64,000 nt of DNA from Sphingobacteriales bacterium TSM_CSM (lineage in GTDB: Bacteria > Bacteroidota > Bacteroidia > Chitinophagales > UBA2359), in NCBI GenBank assembly GCA_002212725.1, contig MTCR01000084.1, positions 1 through 64,000 of the forward strand, given 5' to 3'. A program made the position numbers and the translations under genes. Position 1 is the first letter of the stretch. Each line of letters starts with the position of its first letter. Under the pieces are notes generated by a model. It searched no databases. It saw nothing but the letters and a program-made list of their open reading frames with translations, and was not told where the DNA came from. This document shows, piece after piece, positions 1-9,302 of this stretch.

Positions 1-1285
1 TAACGGAACTTGTTATCATGTGCCCGAGCGGGTAGCCCTCTGCTGTTTGGTTAGACGTGAAACTATGCCAATGGTTTAGCCATAACTCGCCGGTGCGGGC
101 GCGTGTCCAATACAGGTTTAAAAGCCCGCCCGCAGGTGTGGGATTACAGCCTCGGTTGGTAATTCGCACCCGTAAATAATTAGGGTTTCCCGATGCTTTA
201 TATTCGGGGTCTTCATGTATGGTGCAATTGGGGTCGTTAACGCAGTTCCACAAATCGGGGCTTACCCATATATCTTGCCATCCCAACAAATCATTGGCTA
301 AATAATTGCGTTCCTGCCCTACATCGTACCAGTTGTCTCGCATAACCAAGTCGCCTGCATCTGACAAGTAGCTACGGTAGCCATAATATCCTTGTAATAT
401 GCGGCTGTACTGCTCGTCGGTAAAAGCGTTGAAACTGCCGTATATGCAATAGTTGGGAAACATAATATTGTTATCCAAAGGCGTATAGGTATCTCCGTTG
501 GCATCGCAGCAGTAAGCCATAAACGGGTTGGGATATTGGCAATTTTCTGCTGTACTGTTGGTAATCATAAAAGCAATATCGGCAGGGTCGGCAGGTGTGT
601 CGCAAACCTTATCGCCGGCAGTGGCACAGTTGCTTCCGTTTACCAATTCATCGGTACTACCCGGTAAACCCGGCCCGTTTGTATGGTAAACCCCAAAGAA
701 ATGCGCCATTTCATGGGCTAAATTAAGATTGGGGTAAAGAACCAAATCACCACTTGGTTGATGAGTGGCTACTATTATTCTATCTGCTCCATCTATTGGA
801 GTATATGAAGTATAGGCAATGGCATTATCTTCAAAAATTCTGTTCACAAAATATATATTAATCGCGCCCGAAACATCATAATTGCTACAAAGTGTAAACT
901 CTGATTCATTGCTCTCATATATAATGCCTTCTACATTATAAATATAATTCCTGTCGGCACATTCATAAAAGTGCATGGGTACATTGGCAAAATAGGTATT
1001 CAAGGTGTTCAGGGCATTATTTACCTCTGTTTCGCTAAAGCAGGTTGAAGCAGTAGATCCCGGGCAAACAATATTTATTTGTATGGGTATTTCAATGATT
1101 CCGACCGCCATTCGTTGGGCAGTATTCAGATAATTGCTGTTAACATGTTCGTCTAAAAAGTGTACATCTGCTGTTGTTGCGTGGGTTCCACAGCCCGAAA
1201 CGGCAGATTGGGCTTTTAACCAAAAGCAATTGGTAATTGTGCCGGAAAAAAGCAGCAGAACCATAAAAATGCTTTTTTTATACAA
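1..1285 (-). CDS. Secreted M43-like (pappalysin-type) zinc metalloprotease, C-terminus outside window
   Basis: The reading frame is open from about position 1390 to the left edge, so the C-terminus is missing. The zinc site HEMAHFFGVYH (around 689-718) matches HExxHxxGxxH of metzincins, and the following GSTDELVNGSNC and DKVCDTPADP stretches resemble the M43 cytophagalysin/pappalysin family. Family knowledge: secreted metalloproteases, often with a T9SS sorting tail in Bacteroidota; that part is not visible here. The start is uncertain. TTG at 1285 gives MYKKSIFMVLLLFSG, a good signal peptide; ATG at 1264 gives a shorter one. A further ATG at 1368 lies out of frame behind a 13-G tract. No neighbour suggests an operon. 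Confidence 0.75.
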   Translation of the reverse strand, partial: MYKKSIFMVLLLFSGTITNCFWLKAQSAVSGCGTHATTADVHFLDEHVNSNYLNTAQRMAVGIIEIPIQINIVCPGSTASTCFSETEVNNALNTLNTYFANVPMHFYECADRNYIYNVEGIIYESNESEFTLCSNYDVSGAINIYFVNRIFEDNAIAYTSYTPIDGADRIIVATHQPSGDLVLYPNLNLAHEMAHFFGVYHTNGPGLPGSTDELVNGSNCATAGDKVCDTPADPADIAFMITNSTAENCQYPNPFMAYCCDANGDTYTPLDNNIMFPNYCIYGSFNAFTDEQYSRILQGYYGYRSYLSDAGDLVMRDNWYDVGQERNYLANDLLGWQDIWVSPDLWNCVNDPNCTIHEDPEYKASGNPNYLRVRITNRGCNPTPAGGLLNLYWTRARTGELWLNHWHSFTSNQTAEGYPLGHMITSSV

Positions 1286-1323
1286 ATAAAATAACTTGCT
1301 GCTTACATGGGCACTGTTGCTGT

Positions 1324-1336
1324 GGGGGGGGGGGGG
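1324..1336. repeat. Homopolymer of 13 G (poly-C on the coding strand)
   Basis: Thirteen consecutive G residues lie just upstream of the metalloprotease start. On the minus strand an ATG at 1368 (MKTQNFYLESY...) reads into the tract and stops at once after it. With 14 or 11 C the same ATG would run into the protease frame. Such tracts are prone to slippage and are also a common place for assembly errors. Confidence 0.9.
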
Positions 1337-1369
1337 TAGGATTCTAAATAAAAGTTTTGTGTTTTCATA

Positions 1370-2280
1370 GGGTTGTTTATTTTTTGGGACATAAATACAG
1401 AGTAATACTGCGAAATTATCATAATTTTTCAAAAAAAACAAGAATTTGTTGTGTTTTACCAAATATTTTTACTTGCTAAGTTTAAGTTCTTTGTTTTCAA
1501 TTACTTAGAAAGACATGACAGGTGACATGTTAAGAATAAGCAAGTTTTTTTCTCCTTTTTGCACAAAAATAGCCCTCTTTTTTTGGGCTAAAGAGGGGGT
1601 ATTACCTGCAATTTTACTTAATTCGTTACATTTAATTTCAGTAAGGACGCTTCTATCTTCTTCTTATACAAAATCACTTCCAAAGTTGGCTATGGTTAAT
1701 ATAAATTCAGTCATTCTATTAGATGAATTGGAGTTGAGTCAGGTCTAAGCCCCAAATACCCGCGTGTTGGTTGTGGTATCCAAACAACGGAGCAGAACCA
1801 ATAAACCGGTTTTTAATGTTTGACTATAAGCAGTGAACAATTATTAATATTCAATACCTTTGTCTATACTTATATTCATGAAATTGCAAATTCAACAATC
1901 TGTACAAGCGTTTGGCAAATTTGGACTGGTTTTTGGCGGGTAAAGTAATATTTTAAGTTTTGTAAACAATAGTTGCCCCAACTTACCCAATCATAGGCAA
2001 AAAACCCGAAATTTGAAAAAAAAGCGAGATGGAAACAAAACCACCATATACTATTAGAAGTCTGCTATGAGTTTATATGAAAATCGGTGCAAACCATTGT
2101 GGCGCTGCAAACTTTAAAAGGGGGTGCAGCTATATGCTGTAATTACCTGCTTTACCTGTTTAAAACGCTTATTCAATGCTTTTGCAGAACCTGTTACTAT
2201 TTTTAATCGGGCTAATTCCTACAGCAGGCTTCCTGTTACCTAAATAGTTGCAAAAAAATCATCACTAAAAGTGTCCTGTT
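1370..2280. other. Non-coding region with a microORF and a solitary repeat end
   Basis: No convincing gene. A perfect hairpin CCCTCTTT/AAAGAGGG lies at 1573-1597 without a clear T-run. A consensus -7 box TACCTTTG (1855-1862) stands 15 nt before a 22-codon ORF (1878-1943) that starts MKLQIQQSVQAFGKFG; it could be a relic of a longer gene. At 2235-2251 the sequence ACCTAAATAGTTGC resembles the right terminal repeat of the 172-bp element at 11012-11183, but the rest of that element is absent. Confidence 0.5.
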
Positions 2281-3558
2281 ATGACCGAAGCATTTTTATG
2301 GTATGTTTGGAAAATGCGCCTCTATAAACCCGATGCGCTTGTTACTACCGGCGGCGAGCCAATTATGGTTATTCAGCCCGGTGAACAGCACAACACATCG
2401 GGTCCCGATTTCTTCAATGCCAAAATACGCATTGCCGATACGCTTTGGGCAGGTAACGTAGAGGTACATGTTGCCGCATCGGATTGGCTGAAACACTGGC
2501 ACCAGCATGACGGCGCTTACCAGAACATCATTTTGCATGTGGTTTATGATGCAGATATTCCGCTGGTAAATGGAAATGGAACCCCCATACCTACCCTTGA
2601 ACTGCGCAACCTCATAGACCCCAAACTATACCGGAATTACCTGCTCCTGCTCTCCGACAGCCGTTGGATACCCTGCGAGAAAATGATTGACCAAATTGAC
2701 AGTTTTACCCTGTCTAACTGGACAGACCGCCTGCTCATTGAACGAATGGAACAAAAAGTACAGCCGGTATTGCACACACTGGCGCAAAACCTGAACAACT
2801 GGGACGAAACTTTTTACCAGTTTCTGGCGCGTGGCTTGGGCGCAAAGGTAAATGCCGAACCTTTTGAACAACTGGCCAAATCATTGCCGGCGCTGGTGCT
2901 GGCAAAACACAAAGACCGTTTGTTTCAGGTAGAAGCCTTGTTGTTTGGGCAAGCCGGACTGCTGCCTGCCGAACCCCGCGAGGAGTACCCCGCACAATTA
3001 AGAAAAGAATACCAATTTTTACAACAGAAATACAACCTGCAACCCTTGCCCGGCCATATCTGGAAATTCGGAGGGTTGCGGCCGCCCAATTTCCCCACCA
3101 TCAGGCTGGCACAGTTGGCGCTGCTCATTCATCAATCATCTGAAGGGTTATTTTCGCAAATACTGGAAACCCAAACCATAGAAGGGTACCGAAAGCTGCT
3201 GTCGGCAACGTTGCAGGGATATTGGCAAAACCATTTTGTATTTGGCAAGGAATCAAAACCCGGTGCTAAACAAATGGGTAAAGCGGCAACAGATACCATT
3301 ATTATTAACACCATTGCCCCTATGCTGTTTGTTTATGGTGCCGCCCGCGATATGCCGCAACTGAAAGACCGCGCCCTGCAACTGCTGGAGCAACTGCCAC
3401 CCGAAACCAACAGTATTGTTCAGCACTGGAATGACCTGGGCATTAAGACCGGCAGCGCCTACCAAACGCAAGCCTTTTTGCAACTATACAATAACTATTG
3501 CCGCCATAAACATTGCCTGCATTGTGCCATTGGCAACAAAATGGTGCGAAGCGGTTAA
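2281..3558 (+). CDS. DUF2851 family protein
   Basis: This 425-residue protein opens MTEAFLWYVWKMRLY and carries the stretch GEQHNTSGPDFFNAKIRI followed by GNVEVHVAASDWLKHWH, the conserved N-terminal block of DUF2851, a family largely confined to Bacteroidota and with no established function. No signal peptide or membrane segment is seen, so it is probably cytoplasmic. The C-terminus contains a cysteine/histidine cluster (CRHKHCLHCAIG) that could bind a metal; this is inference. The length is normal for the family. The next gene starts about 100 bp downstream on the same strand. Confidence 0.85.
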   Translation: MTEAFLWYVWKMRLYKPDALVTTGGEPIMVIQPGEQHNTSGPDFFNAKIRIADTLWAGNVEVHVAASDWLKHWHQHDGAYQNIILHVVYDADIPLVNGNGTPIPTLELRNLIDPKLYRNYLLLLSDSRWIPCEKMIDQIDSFTLSNWTDRLLIERMEQKVQPVLHTLAQNLNNWDETFYQFLARGLGAKVNAEPFEQLAKSLPALVLAKHKDRLFQVEALLFGQAGLLPAEPREEYPAQLRKEYQFLQQKYNLQPLPGHIWKFGGLRPPNFPTIRLAQLALLIHQSSEGLFSQILETQTIEGYRKLLSATLQGYWQNHFVFGKESKPGAKQMGKAATDTIIINTIAPMLFVYGAARDMPQLKDRALQLLEQLPPETNSIVQHWNDLGIKTGSAYQTQAFLQLYNNYCRHKHCLHCAIGNKMVRSG

Positions 3559-3660
3559 GCAGGGCAAATGAAAAATAATGCCGGATAGTACAAGGTTCGC
3601 TGCTTTTTGCTTACTTTCACCCCCCGATACCTGTTTACCAACCCCATAAACAATATAGCC

Positions 3661-4392
3661 ATGCTGCCCGGACTGCCCTGGTACATAACTGCCCTGTTTA
3701 TTTTAAGCGTTGTAGGTTCGCTTTATCTTTTAGTTATTGGTATTTGGCAATCGCAACAAATATCGGGCAAAAAGGTGGTGGCGGCTGTTACCGTGGTGGT
3801 GTTGGTGTGGCTGGCGCTTCAGTCGGTATTGGGTTATACGGGGTTTTATCGCCACTACAACAGCATGCCGCCAAGATTTGTGTTGGCTGTTTTGCCTCCG
3901 TTGGCGGTTATTGCGGGCGTGTTTTTGTATAAACCTGCGCGTGACTTTGTAAAAAACATGCCGCTTACCACCTTAAGCTGGCTGCACACCGTGCGCATAT
4001 TGGCAGAAGTGGTGTTGTACTATTGCTTTTTACAGGGTGCATTGCCTCAAATTATGACTTTTGGCGGCAGAAACTTTGATATTATTGCCGGACTTACCGC
4101 ACCGCTGATTGCTTATTACGGGGCGCAAAAAGGCATTTTACAAAAGCAGCACATCATGCTTTGGAACCTTATTTGTTTAGGTTTGCTGTTAAACATAGTA
4201 ATAACCGGGGTGCTTTCGGCTCCGTTTCCGTTTCAGCAGTTTGGGTTTGCACAGCCCAATATTGCCGTATTTTATTTTCCGTTAGTGCTGCTGCCTTCTT
4301 TTGTAGTGCCGGCCGTTTTGTTTTGCCACCTTGCCGCTATAGTCAAACTTAAGGGCAAAGGCAACGAGCCTGCCGAAATTTCTGCCGAATAA
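3661..4392 (+). CDS. Hypothetical polytopic membrane protein
   Basis: About 243 residues from the ATG at 3661; the frame extends up to a TTG at 3607 but the ATG gives the natural membrane-protein N-terminus MLPGLPWYITALFIL. At least six hydrophobic segments are visible (about residues 8-30, 40-62, 75-95, 110-135, 150-170, 180-205, 215-238), with a short charged tail. I recognise no family. It sits 23 bp before an MFS transporter on the same strand, so the two are probably co-transcribed, but no shared function can be named. Confidence 0.6.
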   Translation: MLPGLPWYITALFILSVVGSLYLLVIGIWQSQQISGKKVVAAVTVVVLVWLALQSVLGYTGFYRHYNSMPPRFVLAVLPPLAVIAGVFLYKPARDFVKNMPLTTLSWLHTVRILAEVVLYYCFLQGALPQIMTFGGRNFDIIAGLTAPLIAYYGAQKGILQKQHIMLWNLICLGLLLNIVITGVLSAPFPFQQFGFAQPNIAVFYFPLVLLPSFVVPAVLFCHLAAIVKLKGKGNEPAEISAE

Positions 4393-4415
4393 CCAAACAA
4401 CAACATCCATTTTGC

Positions 4416-5660
4416 ATGAACAGCAAGACTACACATACCACCAACCCGCTCAACATTATTGTAATTGTATCGGCGCTGGGTTATTTTGTTGATATTTACG
4501 ACCTTATTTTGTTTGGCATAGTGCGCAATCCCAGCCTCACCGAGTTGGGTTTTTCGGGCACTGAACTGACCGATAAGGGGTTAATGCTGTTTAACTGGCA
4601 AATGGCCGGCATGCTCCTTGGCGGCATTATTTGGGGGGTGTTGGGCGATGTCCGGGGCAGGGTTTCGGTGCTGTTCGGGTCAATTTTTTTGTATTCTGCA
4701 GCCAATATTGCCAACGGGTTTGTACATGATATTACCACTTATTCTGTGCTTCGGTTTTTAGCCGGTATTGGTCTTGCGGGCGAGCTGGGAGCCGGCATTA
4801 CGCTGGTAAGCGAAACCATGACCAAAGAAACGCGCGGCTATGGCACTATGGTAGTGGTTACTTTTGGTGCTTTGGGCGCTGTTGCCGCCGCGCTCATTGG
4901 CGATTTTTTTACCTGGCGTATTGCCTATTTTGTAGGCGGCGGGCTGGGGTTTGCTTTGTTTGCCCTGCGTATGAGTACCTATGAGTCGGCCATGTTTCAG
5001 CAGGTAATGCAGAATACGGCCATTCGCCGCGGCGATTTTTTTCAGCTATTTACCAATAAAAAACGCGCATTCAGGTACCTTAACTGCATTTTGGTGGGTT
5101 TACCTATTTGGTTTTCTATTGGCTTGCTCATTGTATTGTCGCCCGAGTTTAGCAAAGCCATAGGCGTTGTGGTTAAAGACGGTGGCACGGTAAAGGCAAG
5201 CACGGCCATTATGTTTGCCTACATAGGTTTATCGGTAGGCGATTTTTTTAGCGGTTTTCTGAGCCAGTTGTTAAAAACCCGGCGCAAGGTTGTCATCGGG
5301 TTTTTAATTACCCTGCTTTTTACCATTGCGGTTTATCTGTTTTCGCGCCAGATTTCCTATGGTTTTTATCTTTTTCTGTGTTTTCTGATAGGTGCGGTAT
5401 CGGGGTATTGGGCAATATTTGCCACTATTGCATCAGAGCAGTTTGGCACCAATCTCCGGGCAACGGTTACCACTACGGTTCCTAATTTTGTGCGGGGAGC
5501 GGTGGTGCCTATAACCCTTTCGTTTCAGTGGTTAAAGCCGCAGGTGGGCATTATTTACAGTGCTTTTATTGTGGGTTTGGTTTGCCTGACACTGGCTTTT
5601 GCCGCCATACTAAACCTGCACGAAACCTATGGAAAAGACCTGAATTATGTAGAAGAATAA
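4416..5660 (+). CDS. MFS transporter, metabolite:H+ symporter-like
   Basis: A 414-residue protein with about 12 hydrophobic segments. Between the second and third segments lies GDVRGRVSVLF, the major-facilitator loop motif (GxxxDRxGRR-like), and the first segment contains YFVDIYDL, as in the metabolite:H+ symporter and sugar-porter groups where an Asp sits in TM1. Transport of a small organic solute across the inner membrane follows from the family; the substrate cannot be read from sequence. It ends 13 bp before the next gene, which suggests an operon with the NAD-binding protein downstream. Confidence 0.8.
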   Translation: MNSKTTHTTNPLNIIVIVSALGYFVDIYDLILFGIVRNPSLTELGFSGTELTDKGLMLFNWQMAGMLLGGIIWGVLGDVRGRVSVLFGSIFLYSAANIANGFVHDITTYSVLRFLAGIGLAGELGAGITLVSETMTKETRGYGTMVVVTFGALGAVAAALIGDFFTWRIAYFVGGGLGFALFALRMSTYESAMFQQVMQNTAIRRGDFFQLFTNKKRAFRYLNCILVGLPIWFSIGLLIVLSPEFSKAIGVVVKDGGTVKASTAIMFAYIGLSVGDFFSGFLSQLLKTRRKVVIGFLITLLFTIAVYLFSRQISYGFYLFLCFLIGAVSGYWAIFATIASEQFGTNLRATVTTTVPNFVRGAVVPITLSFQWLKPQVGIIYSAFIVGLVCLTLAFAAILNLHETYGKDLNYVEE

Positions 5661-5673
5661 ACCTGAAATTAAT

Positions 5674-6342
5674 ATGACCGAAGCAAAAACAGCCCTCATT
5701 GCCGGAGCCGGAGGCCTTACCGGCACCTTTTGCCTGCAAATGTTGCTGCAGCACCCGGCCTATAATGCGGTAATTGCATTGGTACGGAAACCGCTGCCTT
5801 TGCAACACCCCAAACTGCAACAGATTCGGGTAGATTTTGATAACCTGCAAACCGTGCCTGCCGCCGATGATGTGTTTTGTTGCCTTGGTACTACCATAAA
5901 AAAAGCCGGCTCGCAAGAAAATTTCCGCAAGGTAGATTACGGGTATGTGGTTGGCGTGGCCAGGGCGGCACTGGCATCGGGCGCAAAAAGGTTTTTATTG
6001 GTTTCATCAATGGGTGCCGGTGCAAAATCGGGCATTTTTTACAGCCGGGTAAAAGGCGAAACCGAAGATGCCGTTATGCAACTGCCCTACGAAGCGGTGC
6101 ATATTTTTCGCCCTTCGTTGCTGTTGGGCAACCGGCAAGAACACCGTTTAGGCGAAAGTTTGGCTATGGCCGCCTTTAAAGTGGTGGGGTTTGTTATGGT
6201 GGGTCCGTTGGCCAAATACCGGGGCATACTTGCTTCTGATGTGGCCAAAGCCATGGTGGCAGTGGCACAGCAAAATACTACCGGCAATCATATTTACCTC
6301 TCCGATGAAATACAGCAAATAGCTTCTTCTGTTGCAGATTAA
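5674..6342 (+). CDS. NAD(P)H-binding, atypical short-chain dehydrogenase-like protein
   Basis: A 222-residue single Rossmann domain. The N-terminus ALIAGAGGLTGTFCLQML carries the glycine-rich nucleotide loop, VFCCLGTTIKKAGSQENF follows at about residues 66-83, and a YSRVKGETEDAV segment supplies the Tyr-x3-Lys-like pair. These features match the HTATIP2/Tsl-type NAD(P)-binding family found in many bacteria. The reaction is not known. It follows the MFS gene by 13 bp and precedes gatB by about 100 bp. Confidence 0.75.
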   Translation: MTEAKTALIAGAGGLTGTFCLQMLLQHPAYNAVIALVRKPLPLQHPKLQQIRVDFDNLQTVPAADDVFCCLGTTIKKAGSQENFRKVDYGYVVGVARAALASGAKRFLLVSSMGAGAKSGIFYSRVKGETEDAVMQLPYEAVHIFRPSLLLGNRQEHRLGESLAMAAFKVVGFVMVGPLAKYRGILASDVAKAMVAVAQQNTTGNHIYLSDEIQQIASSVAD

Positions 6343-6442
6343 AAAGCACAGTTTTGAACAATAGACATATTTGCCGGGTTATTGCATTGCCAAATCCGGT
6401 AGTACAAGGTTTGGTAAAAACAGCAAAAGAACAGCATTAACC

Positions 6443-7903
6443 ATGTCTTCCGCCAACTCAACCAATCAATACGACATAGTAATTGGGCTTGAAGTACATG
6501 CCCAATTAACCACCGAAAGTAAAATTTTTGCGCCCGATGCCACTGCTTTCGGGGCGGCTCCCAATACGCAGGTAAGCTATATTACCCTTGCACACCCCGG
6601 CACGCTGCCTTTTCTAAACCAAAAAGTGCCGGAATATGCCGTTATGCTGGGCTTGGCCACCAACTGTACCATACAGACATACAACGAGTTTTCGCGGAAG
6701 AATTATTTTTATGCCGACTTACCCAAAGGCTATCAGATTTCGCAGTACGACACACCCATTTGCTACAACGGACATCTTGATATAACCGTGAACAATGCGG
6801 TAAAACGCATACGCATTAACCGCATACACATGGAAGAAGATGCCGGAAAAAGCATACACGACCAAAACCCCCAATACTCTTATATTGACCTGAACCGCGC
6901 CGGCGTTCCGTTGCTGGAAATTGTAACCGAACCCGACCTGAACAGCCCCGATGAAGCACAGCAATATGTTGCCCAACTCAGGCAACTGGTTCAGTACTTA
7001 GGTGTTTGTGATGGCAATATGGAAGAAGGCAGCCTTCGGTGCGATGTAAACATTTCGGTAAAACCCAAAGGGCAAACACAATTGGGGCAAAGAGTAGAGG
7101 TAAAAAACCTTAATTCGCTCCGAAATGTGAAACGCGCCATTGAGTTTGAAAGCAACCGGCAAATTGCCCTCCTGCAGCAAGGGCAGTATGTACAGCGCGA
7201 AACCCGAAGTTTTGATGCCAACAACGGCACCACGTTTCCGCTCAGAAGCAAGGAACTGGAGCACGATTACCGCTATTTTCCCGAACCCGACCTGCAACCC
7301 CTCTACATTTCGGAAGCGTATATTGCAGCGGTGAAACACAAAATGCCCCGGCTGCCCAAAGAGTTGGTTGAACAATTTACCGGCACTTTCGGTTTATCTT
7401 TGTACGACGCTACTGTGCTTACCGACAGCAAAGAAACCGCCCTCTTTTACCTGGAAACCATACAACATACCGGCTTGCACAAAGCAGTTGCCAACTGGCT
7501 GATGGGGCCGGTAAAAGCATTTATGAACAACAGCGGCAAAACGGCAGGCAGTTTTCCGGTACCGGCTAAACGGCTGGCACAATTGGTTGAACTGACCGAC
7601 AGCGGCGCCGTGAGTTTTTCGGTGGCGGCACAAGAACTGTTGCCCGCAATGGTGCAACAACCCGAAATACACCCGAAACAATTGGCCGAACAGCTGGAAT
7701 TGCTGGTACAAACAGATAATAATGCCCTGTTAAACCTGATAGAGCAGGTACTGCAACAATATCCCGATAAAGTGAAAGAATACAAAAAAGGGAAAAAAGG
7801 ACTGCTGGGCTTTTTTGTAGGGCAGGTTACCCGTTTAAGCACCACAAAGTTAGACCCGCAGGCGGTAAACAACCTGCTTGCCGAAAGACTGAACAACGCA
7901 TAA
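6443..7903 (+). CDS. gatB: Aspartyl/glutamyl-tRNA(Asn/Gln) amidotransferase subunit B
   Basis: 486 residues from the ATG at 6443; a TTG at 6371 would add 24 residues unlike the family. YDIVIGLEVHAQLTTESKIF near the start and the stretch CDGNMEEGSLRCDVNISV are hallmark GatB sequences. The C-terminal 150 residues form the YqeY-like tRNA-interacting tail. GatB acts with GatA and GatC in the cytoplasm to amidate Glu-tRNA(Gln) or Asp-tRNA(Asn). gatA and gatC are not in this window, which is common in Bacteroidota. Confidence 0.95.
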   Translation: MSSANSTNQYDIVIGLEVHAQLTTESKIFAPDATAFGAAPNTQVSYITLAHPGTLPFLNQKVPEYAVMLGLATNCTIQTYNEFSRKNYFYADLPKGYQISQYDTPICYNGHLDITVNNAVKRIRINRIHMEEDAGKSIHDQNPQYSYIDLNRAGVPLLEIVTEPDLNSPDEAQQYVAQLRQLVQYLGVCDGNMEEGSLRCDVNISVKPKGQTQLGQRVEVKNLNSLRNVKRAIEFESNRQIALLQQGQYVQRETRSFDANNGTTFPLRSKELEHDYRYFPEPDLQPLYISEAYIAAVKHKMPRLPKELVEQFTGTFGLSLYDATVLTDSKETALFYLETIQHTGLHKAVANWLMGPVKAFMNNSGKTAGSFPVPAKRLAQLVELTDSGAVSFSVAAQELLPAMVQQPEIHPKQLAEQLELLVQTDNNALLNLIEQVLQQYPDKVKEYKKGKKGLLGFFVGQVTRLSTTKLDPQAVNNLLAERLNNA

Positions 7904-8002
7904 CAAGCAAAAAATAAACCGGTGTGTGTGTTTTAATATACGGCAGCCCTTAAAATGTGCAACAACCCCTTGAAAGCATATTAATTAACCCGACATTTTT
8001 TG

Positions 8003-8010
8003 TAATTTTG
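8003..8010 (+). promoter_or_regulatory. Putative -7 promoter box of the TlpA-like lipoprotein gene
   Basis: TAATTTTG matches the Bacteroidota -7 consensus TAnnTTTG. It lies 62 nt before the ATG at 8073. No clear TTTG -33 partner is seen. Confidence 0.4.
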
Positions 8011-8072
8011 CCCCCCAAAATTTTCTACCTTCCGAACTTAGTTATAACACAAAAACATAAAATATTTCCACA

Positions 8073-9110
8073 ATGAAAAATGCAGCTATTTTTTCGGCAG
8101 CCATTATGCTTATGCTTACTATGGCCGGATGCGGCACCGGCAAAAGCAGTTTTAACGGCTATGTAATAAAAGGCAAAATTTCTAATGCCAACCCAAACAC
8201 GCAAGTATTTTTAGACGCTTTGGCAACTAAAAATGTTGATGTAATTGACACAGCCACCGTAAGTAAAGACGGCTCTTTTGAACTGAAGGGCAACATAAGC
8301 GAAAAAAAATTAGGACGTCTGCGCATTGGTACCGGGGCGGTAAGTACCTTCATTATTCTTGACAATGTAAAAATGGAGGTAAACATGAACGCCCAAAACC
8401 CCAACGAAATAACCGTTAGCGGCGACCCCGAAACCATGCAGTTAACCAATTTGATAACCCAAATTCGCACCATGCCGGCCGACCAAAGAGAAGGCTACCT
8501 GCAAAAATACGTTGATACCGTAAAAAGCCCCTTGGTGGGGTATATGGCAGTAAGCAACCTGCAAATTGAATCCAACTACGAACTTTACCAAAAGTTTGCC
8601 CAAAAAATGAATCAGCAAATACCCAACAGCCGCATTACCCAGGAGTTTCAGGCTTATGTGGCTTCTATGCAAAACCTCATGAATACGGCAATTGGTAAAG
8701 ATGCACCCGATATTAAACTGCAAACCCCCGATGGCAAAGAAAAATCGCTTTCTGAACTGCGGGGCAAAATTGTGTTAATTGACTTTTGGGCAAGCTGGTG
8801 CGGACCCTGCCGCAGGGAAAACCCCACCGTAGTGGCAGCATATAAAAAATACAACCCCAAAGGTTTTGACATTTACAGCGTTTCGCTCGACCAAAACAAA
8901 GAAAAATGGATAGAAGCCATCAAGAAAGACGGATTGGAATGGAATAGCCATGTAAGCGACCTGGCAGGCTGGAACTCGCAGGCAGCCGCCTTATATGGTG
9001 TTCGCTCTATACCCGCCGCTTTTCTTATTGACAAAGAAGGTAAAATTGTAGCTAAAAACCTGCGCGGCCCCGCTTTAGAAGCTAAATTGGCCGAATTGCT
9101 GGGCGCATAA
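8073..9110 (+). CDS. DUF4369-TlpA-like thioredoxin lipoprotein
   Basis: 345 residues. The N-terminus MKNAAIFSAAIMLMLTMAGCG has a lipobox with Cys20, so the protein should be a lipoprotein. Residues about 25-135 (VIKGKISNANPNTQVFLDAL) look like DUF4369. From about residue 210 a thioredoxin/AhpC fold follows with the active site WCGPC (Cys243, Cys246) in DFWASWCGPCRREN. Periplasmic thiol-disulphide oxidoreductases of this architecture are common in Bacteroidota and act in disulphide reduction or cytochrome c maturation; the partner is unknown. A strong hairpin follows the stop. Confidence 0.88.
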   Translation: MKNAAIFSAAIMLMLTMAGCGTGKSSFNGYVIKGKISNANPNTQVFLDALATKNVDVIDTATVSKDGSFELKGNISEKKLGRLRIGTGAVSTFIILDNVKMEVNMNAQNPNEITVSGDPETMQLTNLITQIRTMPADQREGYLQKYVDTVKSPLVGYMAVSNLQIESNYELYQKFAQKMNQQIPNSRITQEFQAYVASMQNLMNTAIGKDAPDIKLQTPDGKEKSLSELRGKIVLIDFWASWCGPCRRENPTVVAAYKKYNPKGFDIYSVSLDQNKEKWIEAIKKDGLEWNSHVSDLAGWNSQAAALYGVRSIPAAFLIDKEGKIVAKNLRGPALEAKLAELLGA

Positions 9111-9124
9111 ACCGCTTTTTTTTT

Positions 9125-9168
9125 AACGCCCGCCGTTTTAACTTGCATACAAGTAAACGGCGGGCGTT
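9125..9168 (+). terminator. Hairpin terminator after the TlpA-like gene
   Basis: A perfect 14-bp stem, AACGCCCGCCGTTT and its complement, encloses a 16-nt loop starting 14 nt past the stop codon. There is no long T-run after it, so it may act as a factor-assisted terminator or 3' stabiliser. Confidence 0.65.
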
Positions 9169-9302
9169 GCATTTGTTACCCGCAATAGCCGTTTTGTTGC
9201 AGCAAAATGTAAAAATTAACCCGCTAAAACGGGTATGTTACAATAAAACTGCACAGCATAGCGCTACTTAAACAAGCAGGCAATTTGCAAACCGGCAAAA
9301 AG

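Noticed and set aside
1515-1748. 77-codon open frame upstream of the DUF2851 gene
   Set aside because: No family match, unusual composition and it contains the hairpin at 1573-1597; kept only as part of a non-coding region.
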